Positions 1-11,979 of a stretch of DNA of 64,000 nucleotides are shown piece after piece. The notes beneath the pieces are model-generated. The model had not been told where the DNA came from. It did no database searches and was given only the letters and a program-made list of their open reading frames with translations. The stretch covers positions 3,534,001 to 3,598,000 of the forward strand of contig JAOVFP010000012.1 of NCBI GenBank assembly GCA_025738555.1, read 5' to 3'. The stretch's first letter is position 1; the number at the start of each line of letters is the position of its first letter. Both the position numbers and the translations under genes were made by a program. Source of the stretch: Cyathus striatus (lineage: Eukaryota; Basidiomycota; Agaricomycetes; Agaricales; Nidulariaceae).

Positions 1-1310
1 CACCATATTCATTTGGATTTTCAAAAATGTCATTAGGTATACCATGAGGAAGCACTTTGTTATGATCAGCATGCTTTGCTGTATTGTTAACCCGGTCTTT
101 GTAGCCATCAAGCTCGCCCTGTAGCCAAGGAATAAATACCCATCGGAATACCATGCTATTGTGATAACTTGTAAGAATAAATATATTTTATATTATAGAA
201 AATTACGAATGCTTCAATAGTATGGTCTGGGTGATACAAGTCTTCATTAATGCCCCTGTCAAGGATATCTTCAAATCCAGGAGTGAACCTTCGACGAAGC
301 TGTGACCATGTTATCTCAGGTTTAACATTCTTCTTTGATCGCATCCAGCAGTGTTGAAGTGTTCCCTGAAGTGCAGGATCATGAAGGTGACGAAGAAATG
401 TATGTCCATTGGCAAGTCCAAAATTTTCAGAGCCAGGGTCACTCTGAGTAACCAGAGGCATCACTACATATATTTATTAATAATGGCCAATCTAAACAAA
501 ATTTTAAAAGGCTTACCACCAAGATTCTCAATAGTTTCAAGATAATATGCAAGAATAAGTTTAGGGTTACTATTAGTATGCCAAACCTTCAACCAATGAA
601 TCTTTCCAGCAAATGGGTCAATGCCAGTATGTAAACCCAGACCAAATTTGTATTTCCACTTGTCATGCTGATCCACTGCAATTATATCATTCACACCAGC
701 AGCCCACCACCTCTTTCGACGCAGCCTTTGTGCACGCCGCTGCTGAACAAGCTCAGGCTCATAGAGAGCAAAGTATGATGTAACAATTCGCCTGAAATTC
801 ATAATAGTAAGTGAATGAAAAATTTGACATCAATAACATAAACAGACCTAGAGACTGCCATGTTCTCCTCATGAAATAGCAAACTCACCATCTCACGAGC
901 ACCAGCTTTTGGATACTGAGTTCGTAAGCGAATCATTGCTGGCCGGATGCTCTCGACATCATGATTTTGCTTCCGAGTTCGAAAAGCCCCATTTTCTCAC
1001 GCATTTCAATAAACCTGGTCAAACTATTCATTTAATAAATGTAAGCTTGATATCTAATGTGAATAATAGTGAACACAAAGTTACACAACTTACCCTAATC
1101 CATAACGAGTATTATCCATGTGCTTCGTCCTCAAGTAATGAAGTATGTTCTTATCAGTGAGACACATTTTCCAGTACCTAAGTATGTGTGGGGCGATGTC
1201 ATCAATAGGAGCTATGGCATAGAGAAATTAACAATGGTAAAACAATAAGTACACATGAATCCAAACTTACGGTTAGGATTATATTGATTTTTGCGTCCTG
1301 TTCTAGCCAT
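1..1310 (-). pseudogene. DDE integrase-core gene, frameshifted, 3' end beyond the window
   Basis: Exons read on the minus strand: 1271-1310 (start ATG 1308-1310), 1094-1211, 848-1023, 517-791, 207-463 and <1-155. The order and wording match the integrase-core proteins that are widespread in mushroom genomes: an alpha-helical N-terminal part, then AVDQHDKW (first Asp), QSDPGSEN (second Asp), a probable Glu in NVKPE, and a C-terminal block with FRWVFIPWLQ and LPHGIP. The family has a retrovirus-like integrase fold and probably derives from transposons; its cellular role is unknown. Two joins fail: near 990-1005 the frame changes between MREK and TRKQNHD, and the intron 156-206 does not restore frame with canonical GT-AG ends. 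It is therefore probably decayed, although unusual splicing or sequence errors are possible. It is divergent from the kinase gene at 2353. Confidence 0.75.
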
Positions 1311-1697
1311 AATTTCGATGTTGGTAATGACAGCAAGTAGTGTATACACGTGAGTGAATGAAGAAACAGTTGATTCAATTTTTTACTGTACCCCAAAGTA
1401 TTTATATTGTCAATCTTCTCTAAAAATACTTTGCAAGGCAGCTGTGCATAGCAAATCTACGTAAAATAAATGTGCTACACATTACATAAAACATAAGCAC
1501 TTTACCAGTCTGTATCTTTACAAATTTAATGATTACTCAGTCTAATAAGCGAAGATCCTACTACCAAGTTCCAATTTCATACTCACACAATGGGAAGTAA
1601 TTAGTATTTAATATTAGCCATTGTTTTAGTTTCCTCATGCCTTACCAGGAGTCTTTTATCACACTTCATGATAATTACTCTGGCCAACCTGTCAGTA

Positions 1698-2197
1698 TCA
1701 AGCACATTGTATTACGTTCAGGTAACCACTAGCTAGTAATTATACTAAATCAAAGTAATTGGAGTTGATCATTCTCGGCTCTTGAGAGTCTTAGTATCAC
1801 AAATGACATCACAATCAGTCAAAATCTCTTAATATTTGCTGCATTGCCTTCGACTATACTATTTTTATTTCACTTCACACTCATTCAAAATATACACAAT
1901 GAGCAAAATTTACGTTTGGGTTATTTAACATCTTACCGTGCTCAACATCAAGCACATTATATTATGGTCAAGTAACTGCTTGCTTGTAATTATATTGAAT
2001 AAGAGTAATCAGAGTTGATCATTCTTGGCTCTTGAGAGTCTTAGTATGGCAAATGACATAAAAATCAGTCAAATCCTTTTAATATTTGTTGCATTGCCTT
2101 CCACTATACTATCTATATTCCACTTCACGATCATCCAAAACATATGCACTGGGTAAAATTTACATTTGTTTATTTAATATCTTACCATGCGACATCA
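1698..2197. repeat. Two-copy tandem repeat, period about 250 bp, in the divergent intergenic region
   Basis: Copy 1 starts near 1698 (agcacattgtatta) and copy 2 near 1948 (agcacattatatta). Landmarks such as gttgatcattct, ggctcttgagagtctta and gcattgcctt recur 250 bp apart. The copies differ at many positions, so the duplication is old. It fills much of the 1 kb between the integrase-core and kinase genes and may contain their promoters. Nothing else is evident in 1311-2352. Confidence 0.8.
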
Positions 2198-2352
2198 CAC
2201 ATGAGGTATTTGTGAATTGTCATGATTTCAGAACATCTGACTTATGATATGAGACATGATCTCACTAAAAATATAAATATCTTGTGAAATTCATTGTATC
2301 TTCTCAGCAGCACCTTTTATCCCACCACTTTCACTCTTTCATTGCTATCAAC

Positions 2353-5171
2353 ATGAACTTTGGTAATGCTGAAGCTATTGCTAAATTCACTGAAGATACA
2401 CATGCAAGCGAACCCATCCCATGTGGTAGAAGCAGCTGCTCAATCATTCTCCAGCCTGGTGACAGCAAGCACTATATTGCAGGTGGTACTCGCGGTAAAT
2501 TTGTTTGTGATGGGTGCTTTGAATATTATGCAAAGAAACCAGATACACTTCTGAGTAAGTCTGAATTATTATTAGTATATGATGAAAATTTTCTCACACC
2601 AGATAGGGCCTGATGTTGCAAGTTGCTTATCCAGTACAAATCAACAACTACCCACGGACTCCATCATAAGTATGTCTTTTATATTTTCATTTAACAATAA
2701 TATACTAATATACTTGGTGTTTAGGCCCTGCAATTGCAGATCAGCTCAGTTCTGAAATTTCTGGGCAGAATTCAGTGGCTTCACGATCCAGTACTGTTGA
2801 TGTACAGTCTATCAGAGCTTCTGTAAACCAGGCTCAAAGAAAAGGTATGTAATTAAATATTTTAACCATGATGTTTTTTGATATTTTGTTTAGATTCCAG
2901 TTTCCTTGCACGAAAGGTTACACATCTTCCAAATAGCCTTCCCTCAGCAGTACTGCAGCGATGGTCACATACACCTGATTCTACTCGTCAACTGCCAGCT
3001 GTGGGAATACCAAGTTCATGGTCAGCAAATGGTGGAAGCTATGCAGTGTCTCAACAAATTACTTCCTCAGGGTACTCTGGTTCACATTCACTCTATAAGA
3101 CAGAGTGGGACAAGTACCAGCGATTTAGTTACCAGGGACGCCAATTTGAAACAATTAGCATTATAGTTCAGGCAGTTGGTGAGATTTCTGGTAAAACTAG
3201 GCCTGAGTTGATTTCGGTTTGTAACTAAATTATATTTTACTGTGAACACTATTGCTAATATACTTTGAATAGAATCTACAAGAAGGCCACCAGAATATCC
3301 CATCCATGATTACACCTCGGGACTTAATCAAATTGGTAGAGGATACAATGCTACCTCAACTTCGGAAGGCGATGCATTGGTTTCCATTTCAAACCAAGTC
3401 ACTTACCATTCGTGAGCTTTGTAATTGGACAGATCTTGCATGCATGCAACAAGACCAGCCATATTTCTATAATCGCTGTCTTGGACAAGGATGAGGCAAA
3501 GACAAGAAGAATGTATTCAAGATACCTTCAAAGCCATTTATATTAGGGCTTGTTGTTCCAGCATATTTGTGGGAAGAAAGCTTGGACTATGTCGCTGCTC
3601 AGGAGGTAGGAAGCACTACTAGTTTGTTTATATTCAAGCTAATCTTATATTGCTTTTATTTAGGATGTTAAAGTATGTCTATTTGTATAGACAAGTTCTA
3701 TTAATGCTGACATGCATTTCCTAGTTGCAAAATGAGTCCAATGATTTCGGTATATCTGACCAATTTGATTCCATGGTCAATGTAGACTCTGGTAGTACTC
3801 TGAACAATGCAAAAACCAGTCATTCAACTAGCTTGAATGGCAACACTGCAGCTATTACAACACCAAAGAAGTCATTTGATTCAAAGAAACGAACTCGTAC
3901 AGTATGTATACTCATTAATTATGTATGCAGCAGCACATCTAAACTTATTCCTAGAATACACTAAGCTCCTTGGAGTTATCACCAACATCTGCTCCATTAA
4001 AGAAGCGTATACACACTTCAATTCCATATAAATCTCCAGATAGACTTAAGATCCGTGAAGCATTAAAAGTTGGTGGACTATCAGCTAATATACAAGCTAA
4101 TTCTGGTAAGCAGTTTATTCACATAATAACTATGCATACAAAATCACTAACACTCATATAAGCAAAATACAGAGTGGAGCAAATCCAGTTTTATACAATT
4201 CCTGAGATCGGTCTGGCAGAGCTTCTTGCTGAAAATACCAAAAAGTCCTTCTCTTTAATGGACCCATGTCCTGGTACACTAACCATCAATCATCTTGAGT
4301 CTATTGGTATTGGAGCTTGTAAAACTGCACATAAAGGGCTCCTTACACTCACTCCAATAGCAGAATCTGGCCTTGGAGATACATTAAACCAGCCTGTTGC
4401 TGTAAAGCGAGTTTACTTTCAGGATGATAGAAAAAGTACAAGAAATAGCTCTTCTCAGACAGGACTATCAATTGGACGGTTTGCAATTGATTCAGAGCTG
4501 ACAAAGACACTAGTCGAGGCCAATGTTACCTACTGGGCAGCATCTCTACTGTCTTATTCGTATTCATACATCTCACAGGTGATATCAACCAAAGGAGAGC
4601 CTCCTTTCAAAATCCCTGAGATACGCTTTGTGAAGGCTGGTGTTGGCATTGTTCATGACACTGCTGGTAGTAAGCCTGGTGGAAAGTCAGCAACGATGCA
4701 CAATGTCTACTTGCTAGAAGAGTTCATCGAGAATGAAGGAAATGACTTCATAAAATTCATTCACAATGGTTCTGCTCGTCCTCTTCTAGATGGAAGTGAT
4801 CCACTTTATGCCATCACAGAATTTCTCTGTTTCATGCAGCATATTCAGTATGAAAAAACTGATTCCTTGGTATATGTATCAGATCTACAAGGTGTGCAGT
4901 TTTACCATTTTATTTTGAGTGTTCTTATATAATTTTTTATAATACAGGGAGTGCCACACTTTTATCTGACCCACAAATAATGACCGCACCGTGAGTTTAT
5001 TTTTCAGCTACTCAAAGAGATAGAGTAACATTTCAATTAAGATCACTTGAAGATGATGCCGCCCTGTTTGGCCAGGGGAATGTGGGTTCTGCATTCAATA
5101 ATTTTGCATCTGAGCATATTTGCAACAATTACTGTGAATGGTTTAACTTAACAACTCTCAATACAGCATAA
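2353..5171 (+). CDS. Alpha-type (atypical) protein kinase gene, interrupted by one in-frame stop
   Basis: A multi-exon gene whose exons join in frame. The N-terminus (2353-2552) has a Cys pattern CGRSSC...CDGC like a small zinc-binding motif. A linker follows at about 2620-4110. The kinase domain lies at about 4174-5171: GIGACKTAHKG glycine-rich loop, AVKR lysine, NVYLLEEFI, KFIHNG, FLCFMQHIQY, YVSDLQG, LLSDPQIMT, then GQGNVGSAF and HICNNYCEW before the stop at 5169-5171. This is the eEF2K/MHCK alpha-kinase fold, which phosphorylates Ser/Thr and is expanded in many Agaricomycetes. One codon is broken: TGA at 3492-3494 stands where homologues read on (LGQG-stop-GKDKKNVF). A gene model would end there or the copy is a young pseudogene. 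Exon edges after 4890 are less sure. Confidence 0.8.
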
Positions 5172-5410
5172 AAATCTAGTGCCTTGCATGCTGTTACAAA
5201 TTTGGAGTCGTGTTAAGGATCTGTATGACCTTTTTATATGAGCTTGTAGGTACTTTGATTAGAATCACTCCATAAATAGGTCAATTATCTACTACTATGT
5301 TTGAAACAATCTATAGTACCTTCAGTGAATTGTGCAATTTCTAAACAATGCATTACTGAATGATAATATTAATGGAGACGGTACTTGGTGAAAAATTAAT
5401 TGTTATAAAG

Positions 5411-5451
5411 GTCACGAGCGTCGTTTCCATGGAGGAAACGACGCTCGTGAC
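5411..5451. repeat. Perfect 18-bp inverted repeat with 5-bp loop
   Basis: Left arm 5411-5428 (gtcacgagcgtcgtttcc) and right arm 5434-5451 are exact reverse complements around atgga. The stem nearly extends by AAAG/CTTT outside. It lies 240 bp after the kinase stop codon and is GC-richer than its AT-rich surroundings. It could be a hairpin, two joined transposon ends, or a small palindromic element. It resembles no known terminator; the sequence does not decide. Confidence 0.75.
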
Positions 5452-6125
5452 TTTTATATCACGTGATAAATTCCCACGCATTCGATCTCGAGTTCAACTC
5501 CTGCTGTGCGCATCAAGCTATTACACACAAATTCAGTGGACTATTCTTGCAGACATGATCAACCCTATTCCAACAACTCATTAGAAAAATAGCAGTAGAC
5601 ATATGCTACTGCACTCTGTATGTTTTTTCAGGTTACAAGTCTCATCTCAAAGCTAGATTTATACAACATAGACACTTTTTTAACATCTTATTTCTCAATT
5701 GTATCTATTGAACTTAAGTGAATGTACAAAATAATTAGTAACGACACATGCTATAGTACTCTATTGTAATACCAAGTCTTACATTTGCATCCGAATACAG
5801 TAGGACTTGAAGCTTGGACTAAGCGGTTAACCGAAATTCTGGCCGAACAAGATGCGCCTAAGAACATATCTAAGCGACTGCCGTCTTGCCGAATGTCGGA
5901 GTTCAACTGCTTTGATCTAGTTGAGTGTGGTTGTCCGGCTTTCCATACCAAACACCCGTTTTCAAAGTTCTTCAGTCCCTGGCGCTGCTCGCTCTTTCGT
6001 TTCTTCTACAGGTTTCAACCTGCTCCTCTAGTACATAATAGATGACATCATCTCTGTATCAGTGAAAAAATCGAGAGACTGATGGTGCACGTAGCGTCGT
6101 TCGAAAACAACACAATTGTTCGTTC

Positions 6126-6278
6126 CTTGGAGAAACCTTTGAAGTTGAAGGTGAACATATGGTTGGTGATGATATAAATGTAAAAGGTCTCGATGCTGCA
6201 GTTAGTCACTTTTTATCATATTTTGATTGTGAAGAAGCTAAAACTGTTGGTACTGAATTTCTGGCATATCTGAGGTGA
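6126..6278 (+). pseudogene. Orphan coding fragment, family not recognised
   Basis: An open stretch of 50 codons ending in TGA with coding-like composition (LGETFEVEGEHMVGDD..., then LDAAVSHFLSYFDCEEAK...). It is open further upstream to about 6096 but has no clear start or splice context. It could be one exon of a decayed or unmodelled gene, or transposon-derived. No function is assigned. Confidence 0.3.
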
Positions 6279-8007
6279 TCCTAAAGACAAAGCGTGAGTT
6301 TATTCCGGTATCATTAGACATTTATTATATTTTCTCGCAATTTTACGCTCAAGGATATCAATGCGCCCTTATGGCCAAGACCTAGAGATTTTCAATTTCT
6401 TTATCCTTGAAAAGAACGCAAATCGATCTCCAGCCGTCGCGAGAAACTCGCTTTTTCCTATACAAAATGACAGTATCGAAGGGCTTAATAATCTTCGTGG
6501 ACGTGGTATGGAACAGTGTCTATCGGTAAATATCTTCATTATCTCAGAATCTCATCAATCTAAATCAATTCCCTCTTGAACTCACTCACTCCATCTTACA
6601 TACTTATTGGGGGAGCTTGCTTCCCCTATTTGTCTAGGTGGACCCAAAATTCGTATGTGGCTGTGCGCGCATGGCAACGGTGCATGGCAACCAAGATACG
6701 GCTGCATGCTGTCGACCCAATGTGTTGGTCCGCATGCGTGGCTGTGCATATTGTGTGAATTTAGTTTGTCAGCACCCTTTTTGGCCGTCATTGATTCGGA
6801 ATTTGCCAACTGGCCTTAAATATGGTCAAGCCTTATTCTATCCCATCATCAATGTTTGTCAGTGCCTTTCGATCTTCTTTTGCTCACAGTCGCCTTCAAC
6901 AGAGAGAAGAAACTCAAGTTACGCGCATGCTTAGGGAGGATAATGAACGATGTGAAGGATTAGGATTTCATATTAATACTTATTGTAGAGTGGGATATTT
7001 CTATACATGTAGATAGTAAGTAAAAGCAATCTACATGTAGTGTTAGTATGCGATATAAATAGAATGTAAGCTAAAGAGTCTCACCTCAGTCTTAGTGTAT
7101 AATACAATGACTGAGGTATATCTGTATCTAATGGTACGTATTTATATGTAATATGAGTGGCCATACTAAAAGAGATAAAGGTAAGTATAGTGAAAGGTAT
7201 ATAAAAGATTAAAGGGAGAAAGGGAGTATGCATGTTCATGCATTTACGGTGATGTAATCATTAAAGCCATTTCATATCAACACTTATGGCATGGACTTAA
7301 GTGAAATAGTGATTAGTTTTTCTGTCACAAAAACTCGGATTAGGGAAGCGCCCCCTTTTACGTACGTCGCGAAGCGGCGTACATTACATGTTTTTACTAT
7401 AGGAATGAATATTACAACTCACAATTTTGATACAATTACATATATACCGATTGCAAAACCATGCCTGCACGGTGCACCAGATGCCAATCAGGAATATTTT
7501 GTTATTGCACTAAATGCCGTACTTATTGACTAAAACGTTATAGCGTACAGCGGGTAACAAAGAACTCGCTTCCCACAACAAAGGTGCAAAGCGACGGACA
7601 AAGAGTCTGACTGAACTTTGAAGCGAGTAACCAAGAGCCAAAAATAACTAATACACAATACATATGTAATTGTTCCTCGGGTTTCTATGCACATCAAAAC
7701 GCCCACATACGCCCACATACGCTTTATAAATTATCTCTGGCCCTGTCCGTGGGATCTTTGTGCTAGCAGCCTGCTGACGCGTTGACGTCGAAACATCCAA
7801 CCTTCATATCATGGCGTTGTATTCGACTTTCAAAACGCCGTCTGCTATTGTCCTTGAAATGGTTCGTTGAAAGGCGGCGTATACACGCGCGATGCTTGCT
7901 GGAGGTATATATATCGTACTGGTTGGGTATGAAAACTTTAATATCAATAAGCACTTTACAACTTCTTACCTACATCTCTTACTTCCCTTCTCGTATTGAC
8001 AGACACG

Positions 8008-9044
8008 ATGTCAGCCTTTTTTTCAAATGCCAGAGATTTTAAAATGACTGGGGCCGTTATGAACAATATAAAAGGAGACATGATTTCAAACAAAGGTAAG
8101 AGCCGTTGCCTTTTAGCTTGTCGTTGCATTTTTCTAACCACTTCCTGTCGTATAGTCAACAATCACGGACAAAGAGGTACCATGCTAGCAAACCCATTTC
8201 ATTATTCAAATAATAACGACATACTACATTCCAGGAGATAACTTTAATGGACCGACGAACTATAAAACTCGGGGCGATGAGTATAATGGAAAATTTAACG
8301 GGGGAAATCTCGGAGGTCACTGGGTGGGTGGAAATGGAGCTCAAGGAGCGGCTAGTATGTTAACAACGCTCGTGCTTTTATATGAGTTTGCTGACTGAGA
8401 CTCGGTATTTACTTTATAGGTCCGCGTGGAGGAAATGCGAGTCCTCAAGACGTTAATACAGACTCAGCCAGCGCATCTAGTAAGTATAATCTCGTATACA
8501 ATCCCATTTCACCATACTTTAACTCTTCATTCTCTATATAGGACCCCGCGGAGGAAACGAAACTCCTCAAGATGTCAACTCGCCCTCTGCTACACCTATA
8601 GTTAGAGGCCATAACGCTCAAGGCACGGCTAGTACGTATCAACATCCCTATTTCCTCGCTCAAATTCTAACTCAACACCGCTCCACAGAACCCCACGGAA
8701 ACAACGCAGTTCCACAAATCACCAACACAGTCCCAGACTCCAATGTCACAGATCTAGAACTAGCAAATGGACACGACTTGGCCAAAGAAAGAAATCCAGT
8801 GGATTTATTATTCAAAATGAGTGCGTCGATAACCCAGATGCACAGTGAGTTTGCCGAAAAAGTAGAGGAGTTGAATCGGATGCACAGTGAGCTTGCCGAG
8901 AAAGTGGAGGAGTTGAATCGGATGCGGAAGGGTAACGACAAAAAGGTGGAACATTTGGGGTTGGCTTTTAATAGGATTGTGGAAGGGATTGCCATTGCTA
9001 GTATAAGCTCCAAAGAGTCGATCAGTGAAACTCAACGGAACTAG
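8008..9044 (+). CDS. Small coiled-coil protein with tandemly duplicated exons
   Basis: Six exons join in frame: 8008-8095, 8156-8176, 8235-8354, 8420-8479, 8542-8631 and 8689-9044, encoding about 244 residues. All five introns are phase 1. ATG 8008 is chosen because the opening FFSNARDFKMTGAVMNN resembles the start of many small Agaricomycete proteins of unknown function. Exons 4, 5 and the start of exon 6 encode variants of one repeat (PRGGNASPQDVN, PRGGNETPQDVN, PHGNNAVPQITN). The C-terminus has two 14-residue heptad-like repeats (MHSEFAEKVEELNR and MHSELAEKVEELNR), a likely coiled coil for oligomerisation. There is no signal peptide or membrane helix. Function is unknown; a cytosolic or structural role is inference. 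Confidence 0.75.
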
Positions 9045-10064
9045 GAGTTTGTCCTGCAAGCTATGTTTGTTTTTATGTATATTTTATGCTTCGTAAGGAG
9101 ATCCCAAAGCACTGTCGTTTGCAAAAATAAGGCAGTTCTCATGATTGTTACTTAACATTGCAATGATCATTTAGATAAAGGTTCCGAGGGAGTCGAATTA
9201 ACGAATGAAACTTGCCAAGGAGATGGACGAAAAAAGTAGTGGAACATATGATGTGGCTATACAGCCAACCAACATGTAACCCGAAGGAAAAAATATACTT
9301 AATAGCCTACAATTCGTATTTAATCTTGATAAAAATCTAACATTCTGAGAATGTAGGTACGATACAGCGTATTTTCTAAAGTTGAACGGTATCACCTTGT
9401 TTGACAAGGTATCCCTCCAGGGTCAAAATTGGTTCACTTTTCGACCTGCACGTGCAGTCACGTGATTTACGCGTCCACCATTTTCTTTCCACCGTTTTCC
9501 TCTTTCGAATTTGTTTCGATTTGTTTCCTCTACCTGCCCCCAGGTGCTGGGTCGGCCTCTCTCTCAAACTTTCATTCTTCACCACTATGTTTACATTGCC
9601 TGGGAGTTTACCGGCAATGTACAGCTTCGTTCTGACTACTATTGTTATAATCCCACCAGTTTGTTGATCACCCCTACAGAAAACTGACCACTAACGAGAT
9701 TGAAGGAAACAAATGGAAAGAATCAACGTATGGGTCTCGTTGGGCTCTATGTATTCGTTCATTGCCAGGTATAGCATTAGCGCCTTGTTTAACATATGCA
9801 AGGGTCGAAATCGTTGAAGGTAATTCAAATTTCCAGGGGTAATCAATAGCTAATATAGGCGGAAAACATTGCCTATGTAGGGTAAGTAAACGCAAACATG
9901 ATGTATTAGACCCATCATGTTCGGAAACCTCGTGAGTTACATTGCGCGTAGGTCCACAGAAGGTATTTACGATTTTTAGGGAAACCTTGCATTCAAGTTT
10001 CGGTGTTTTATGGACGATAGTTATTGGGATGCGTAATGGCGGTTTATATTACTTGCTTTGCTTC
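9045..10064. other. Intergenic, no gene seen
   Basis: AT-rich sequence between two convergent genes. Short ORFs on both strands (9401-9667, 9674-9895) show no family features. A CACGTG-like stretch lies near 9450-9465. Both 3' UTRs are expected here, but no poly(A) signal can be fixed. Confidence 0.4.
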
Positions 10065-11949
10065 TCAAATTAAATTCCCATACGCGCTTCCGGGAAAATA
10101 GGTAGGAGGGGGAGTCGTATCAAATTCTGCAGTCTCCCTAGCCTCAGCTAGTTCCCTCCTCAGCATGTCGAGCTCCTGAAGCAATCTCGACGGATCCAAA
10201 TCCACATGTGGAGCTACGTCACCACTTCCTACTGGTAAATTTTGCTCCGCTCCACTTTCCCCAATAGATAATTTCGAGCGGAGGGGTCCAAACATGGGAT
10301 TATGCAGCACGTTAGTATTTAAACGAGGCTTGCTGATAGATAGGGCAGGTTGGAGACGTTCTCCTTGGAATCTAAACCTATACGTATTTCTTCGTCTTCG
10401 ATAAACAAAAATTACAACCCCCAAAATGGCAATTAAGCCACAAATGGATCCCACAGTACTCCCTATTGTTAGCATGCTTTTTTGTTTCTCAGTACCAGAA
10501 CTGCTTCCCATTCCGTTTTTTTTTGAAGATGTAGGATTAGCAGCACTTTCCGTCAATGTGATACTTGAAGAACTAGTTGTAGGGTTGGATTGAAACACCC
10601 TGATTGACCCAATTTCGAAGTACGCCCCCCCAAAATTGGACCCGTTTCCGACCACATTTGATTGGCAGGTTCCAGGACAAGTTTGATTGTATAGTTGCTG
10701 ACCAAGAGCTGAGTGGACTCGTTCAACCCGAATGTTCAAGTAGTAAATATGCAAGCTCACCACTACAAATGTCAATGTCGATTACAAGAGATTGAGGTAA
10801 AAAGGCTGCAGAAAATCCACTTGGTCCACAAATTGAAGCTGGCCAATACGCTACCGGCGTACCAAATTCCAATGTATTAATGGTGCTGTGATTCGATGAA
10901 ATAAACTGAGGCACATTACTGCGTGGTAAATACCATATCCTGCAAGTATTCAGTGATATAAATTTATGATAAGAGCTTTGGATACCGAGCTTACGATATT
11001 TCAGTGGAAGTATATTCAGTAATGAAAGCCCCTCCCCGCTCATTGTTAAAGTCCGGACCATATGAAGGAAAACCAGCATTAGTAGTGGTACATCCTAGCA
11101 ACGGGTCGCCGCAATCAGTCGTATTAACAATCGATGCGGCATTTTGGTTTGGATTCAAGTCAGATGATGCATTACACCCTGCAATAGTGTGCAAGCTCAT
11201 ATGGCTAAATGCGTCTTGGTTCACAGCTTCAAATGTACTGATTCCACTGAATAGTATGATTAACATTAAAAATACAAAAGGGGAATAAAGGCAGAACATA
11301 TAATTACCCGCCTTCAGGCCAATTACCACCAACTTGAATCGGAGACAATGACCAGCTGCAAAAAAAAAACTTAAAAAACTGCATCTATAAAGGAGAGTTT
11401 CAACCTCTTACAATTCTGGATTCAATCCACACTAGCATCATGTAAAAGTAAGCGTTGAATGCACTTACTAATAAATAGGCAACGTACTCCATAGGGTGCA
11501 TGAAAAATATCGGCAACCCAAACACTCCCAAACCCATAAGAATCCTTTGTCGTAATTCTAACAGTATTTCTAAAAATATCGAAAGGGAAAGCAACCACAG
11601 TGGAAAAGTTATCCACTTTTATGAATGCATGATTCGTATTGGAATCTACAAAAGCTAGTTGCGATGCAAATGATTCGTTCACATATCTAAGCGAGGTTAT
11701 CATAAGTATGGAGCGTAGTAGTGATAATTGTTCTCGTACGATCCGGCTCCGGCAGGGCTAGCTGTAAGAGGTCTGTTTTCAGCAATTAAAAATTAAGGGA
11801 AGCTGCAGAAATATCCACTGACACCCCTCAAAGAAGTCCCAGTCGTCAAAGAAATCAAGGCCTGAATAATCCTTCACAAGCTCATACATTGCTGCAGAAG
11901 TTTGTAGTAGTAGCAAGAATAATGAAGCAAGTGCAAGGGGTCGGGGCAT
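10065..11949 (-). CDS. GH16-like protein with lost catalytic acids, single transmembrane helix and cytoplasmic tail
   Basis: Eight exons join in frame: 11825-11949, 11740-11757, 11488-11686, 11412-11431, 11308-11355, 10995-11246, 10761-10939 and 10065-10708, giving 494 residues. Introns are 52-67 bp; two micro-exons are 18 and 20 nt. Residues 1-21 form a signal peptide (an upstream ATG at 11979 would lengthen it by 10). Residues about 24-320 follow the basidiomycete laminarinase/mixed-linked glucanase GH16 pattern (DYSGLDFFDDWDFFEG, NTVRITTKDSYGFGSVWVAD, MSLHTIAGC, YFEIGSIRVFQ). The catalytic motif E-I-D-x-x-E reads G138-I-S140-T-F-E143, so the nucleophile Glu and helper Asp are gone. A Ser/Thr-rich stalk (about 322-356), a membrane helix (about 361-383), RRRR and a 110-residue tail with a short coiled coil follow. 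Most likely a non-enzymatic cell-surface glucan-binding protein; binding is inferred. Confidence 0.88.
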
Positions 11950-11979
11950 TTTCAAGAGCGTCATTGCAAAGGCAAACAT

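Larger units (their letters stand above)
5172..8007. other. Intergenic region with ORF remnants
   Basis: No complete gene is seen. It holds the palindrome at 5411-5451, an unassigned ORF piece at 5785-6045 (plus), a coding-like open stretch at 6126-6278 (listed separately) and another at 6361-6530. 6600-6760 has alternating GCATG-type purine/pyrimidine sequence. 7020-7270 is AT-rich. The last 250 bp probably contain the promoter of the gene starting at 8008. Confidence 0.4.
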
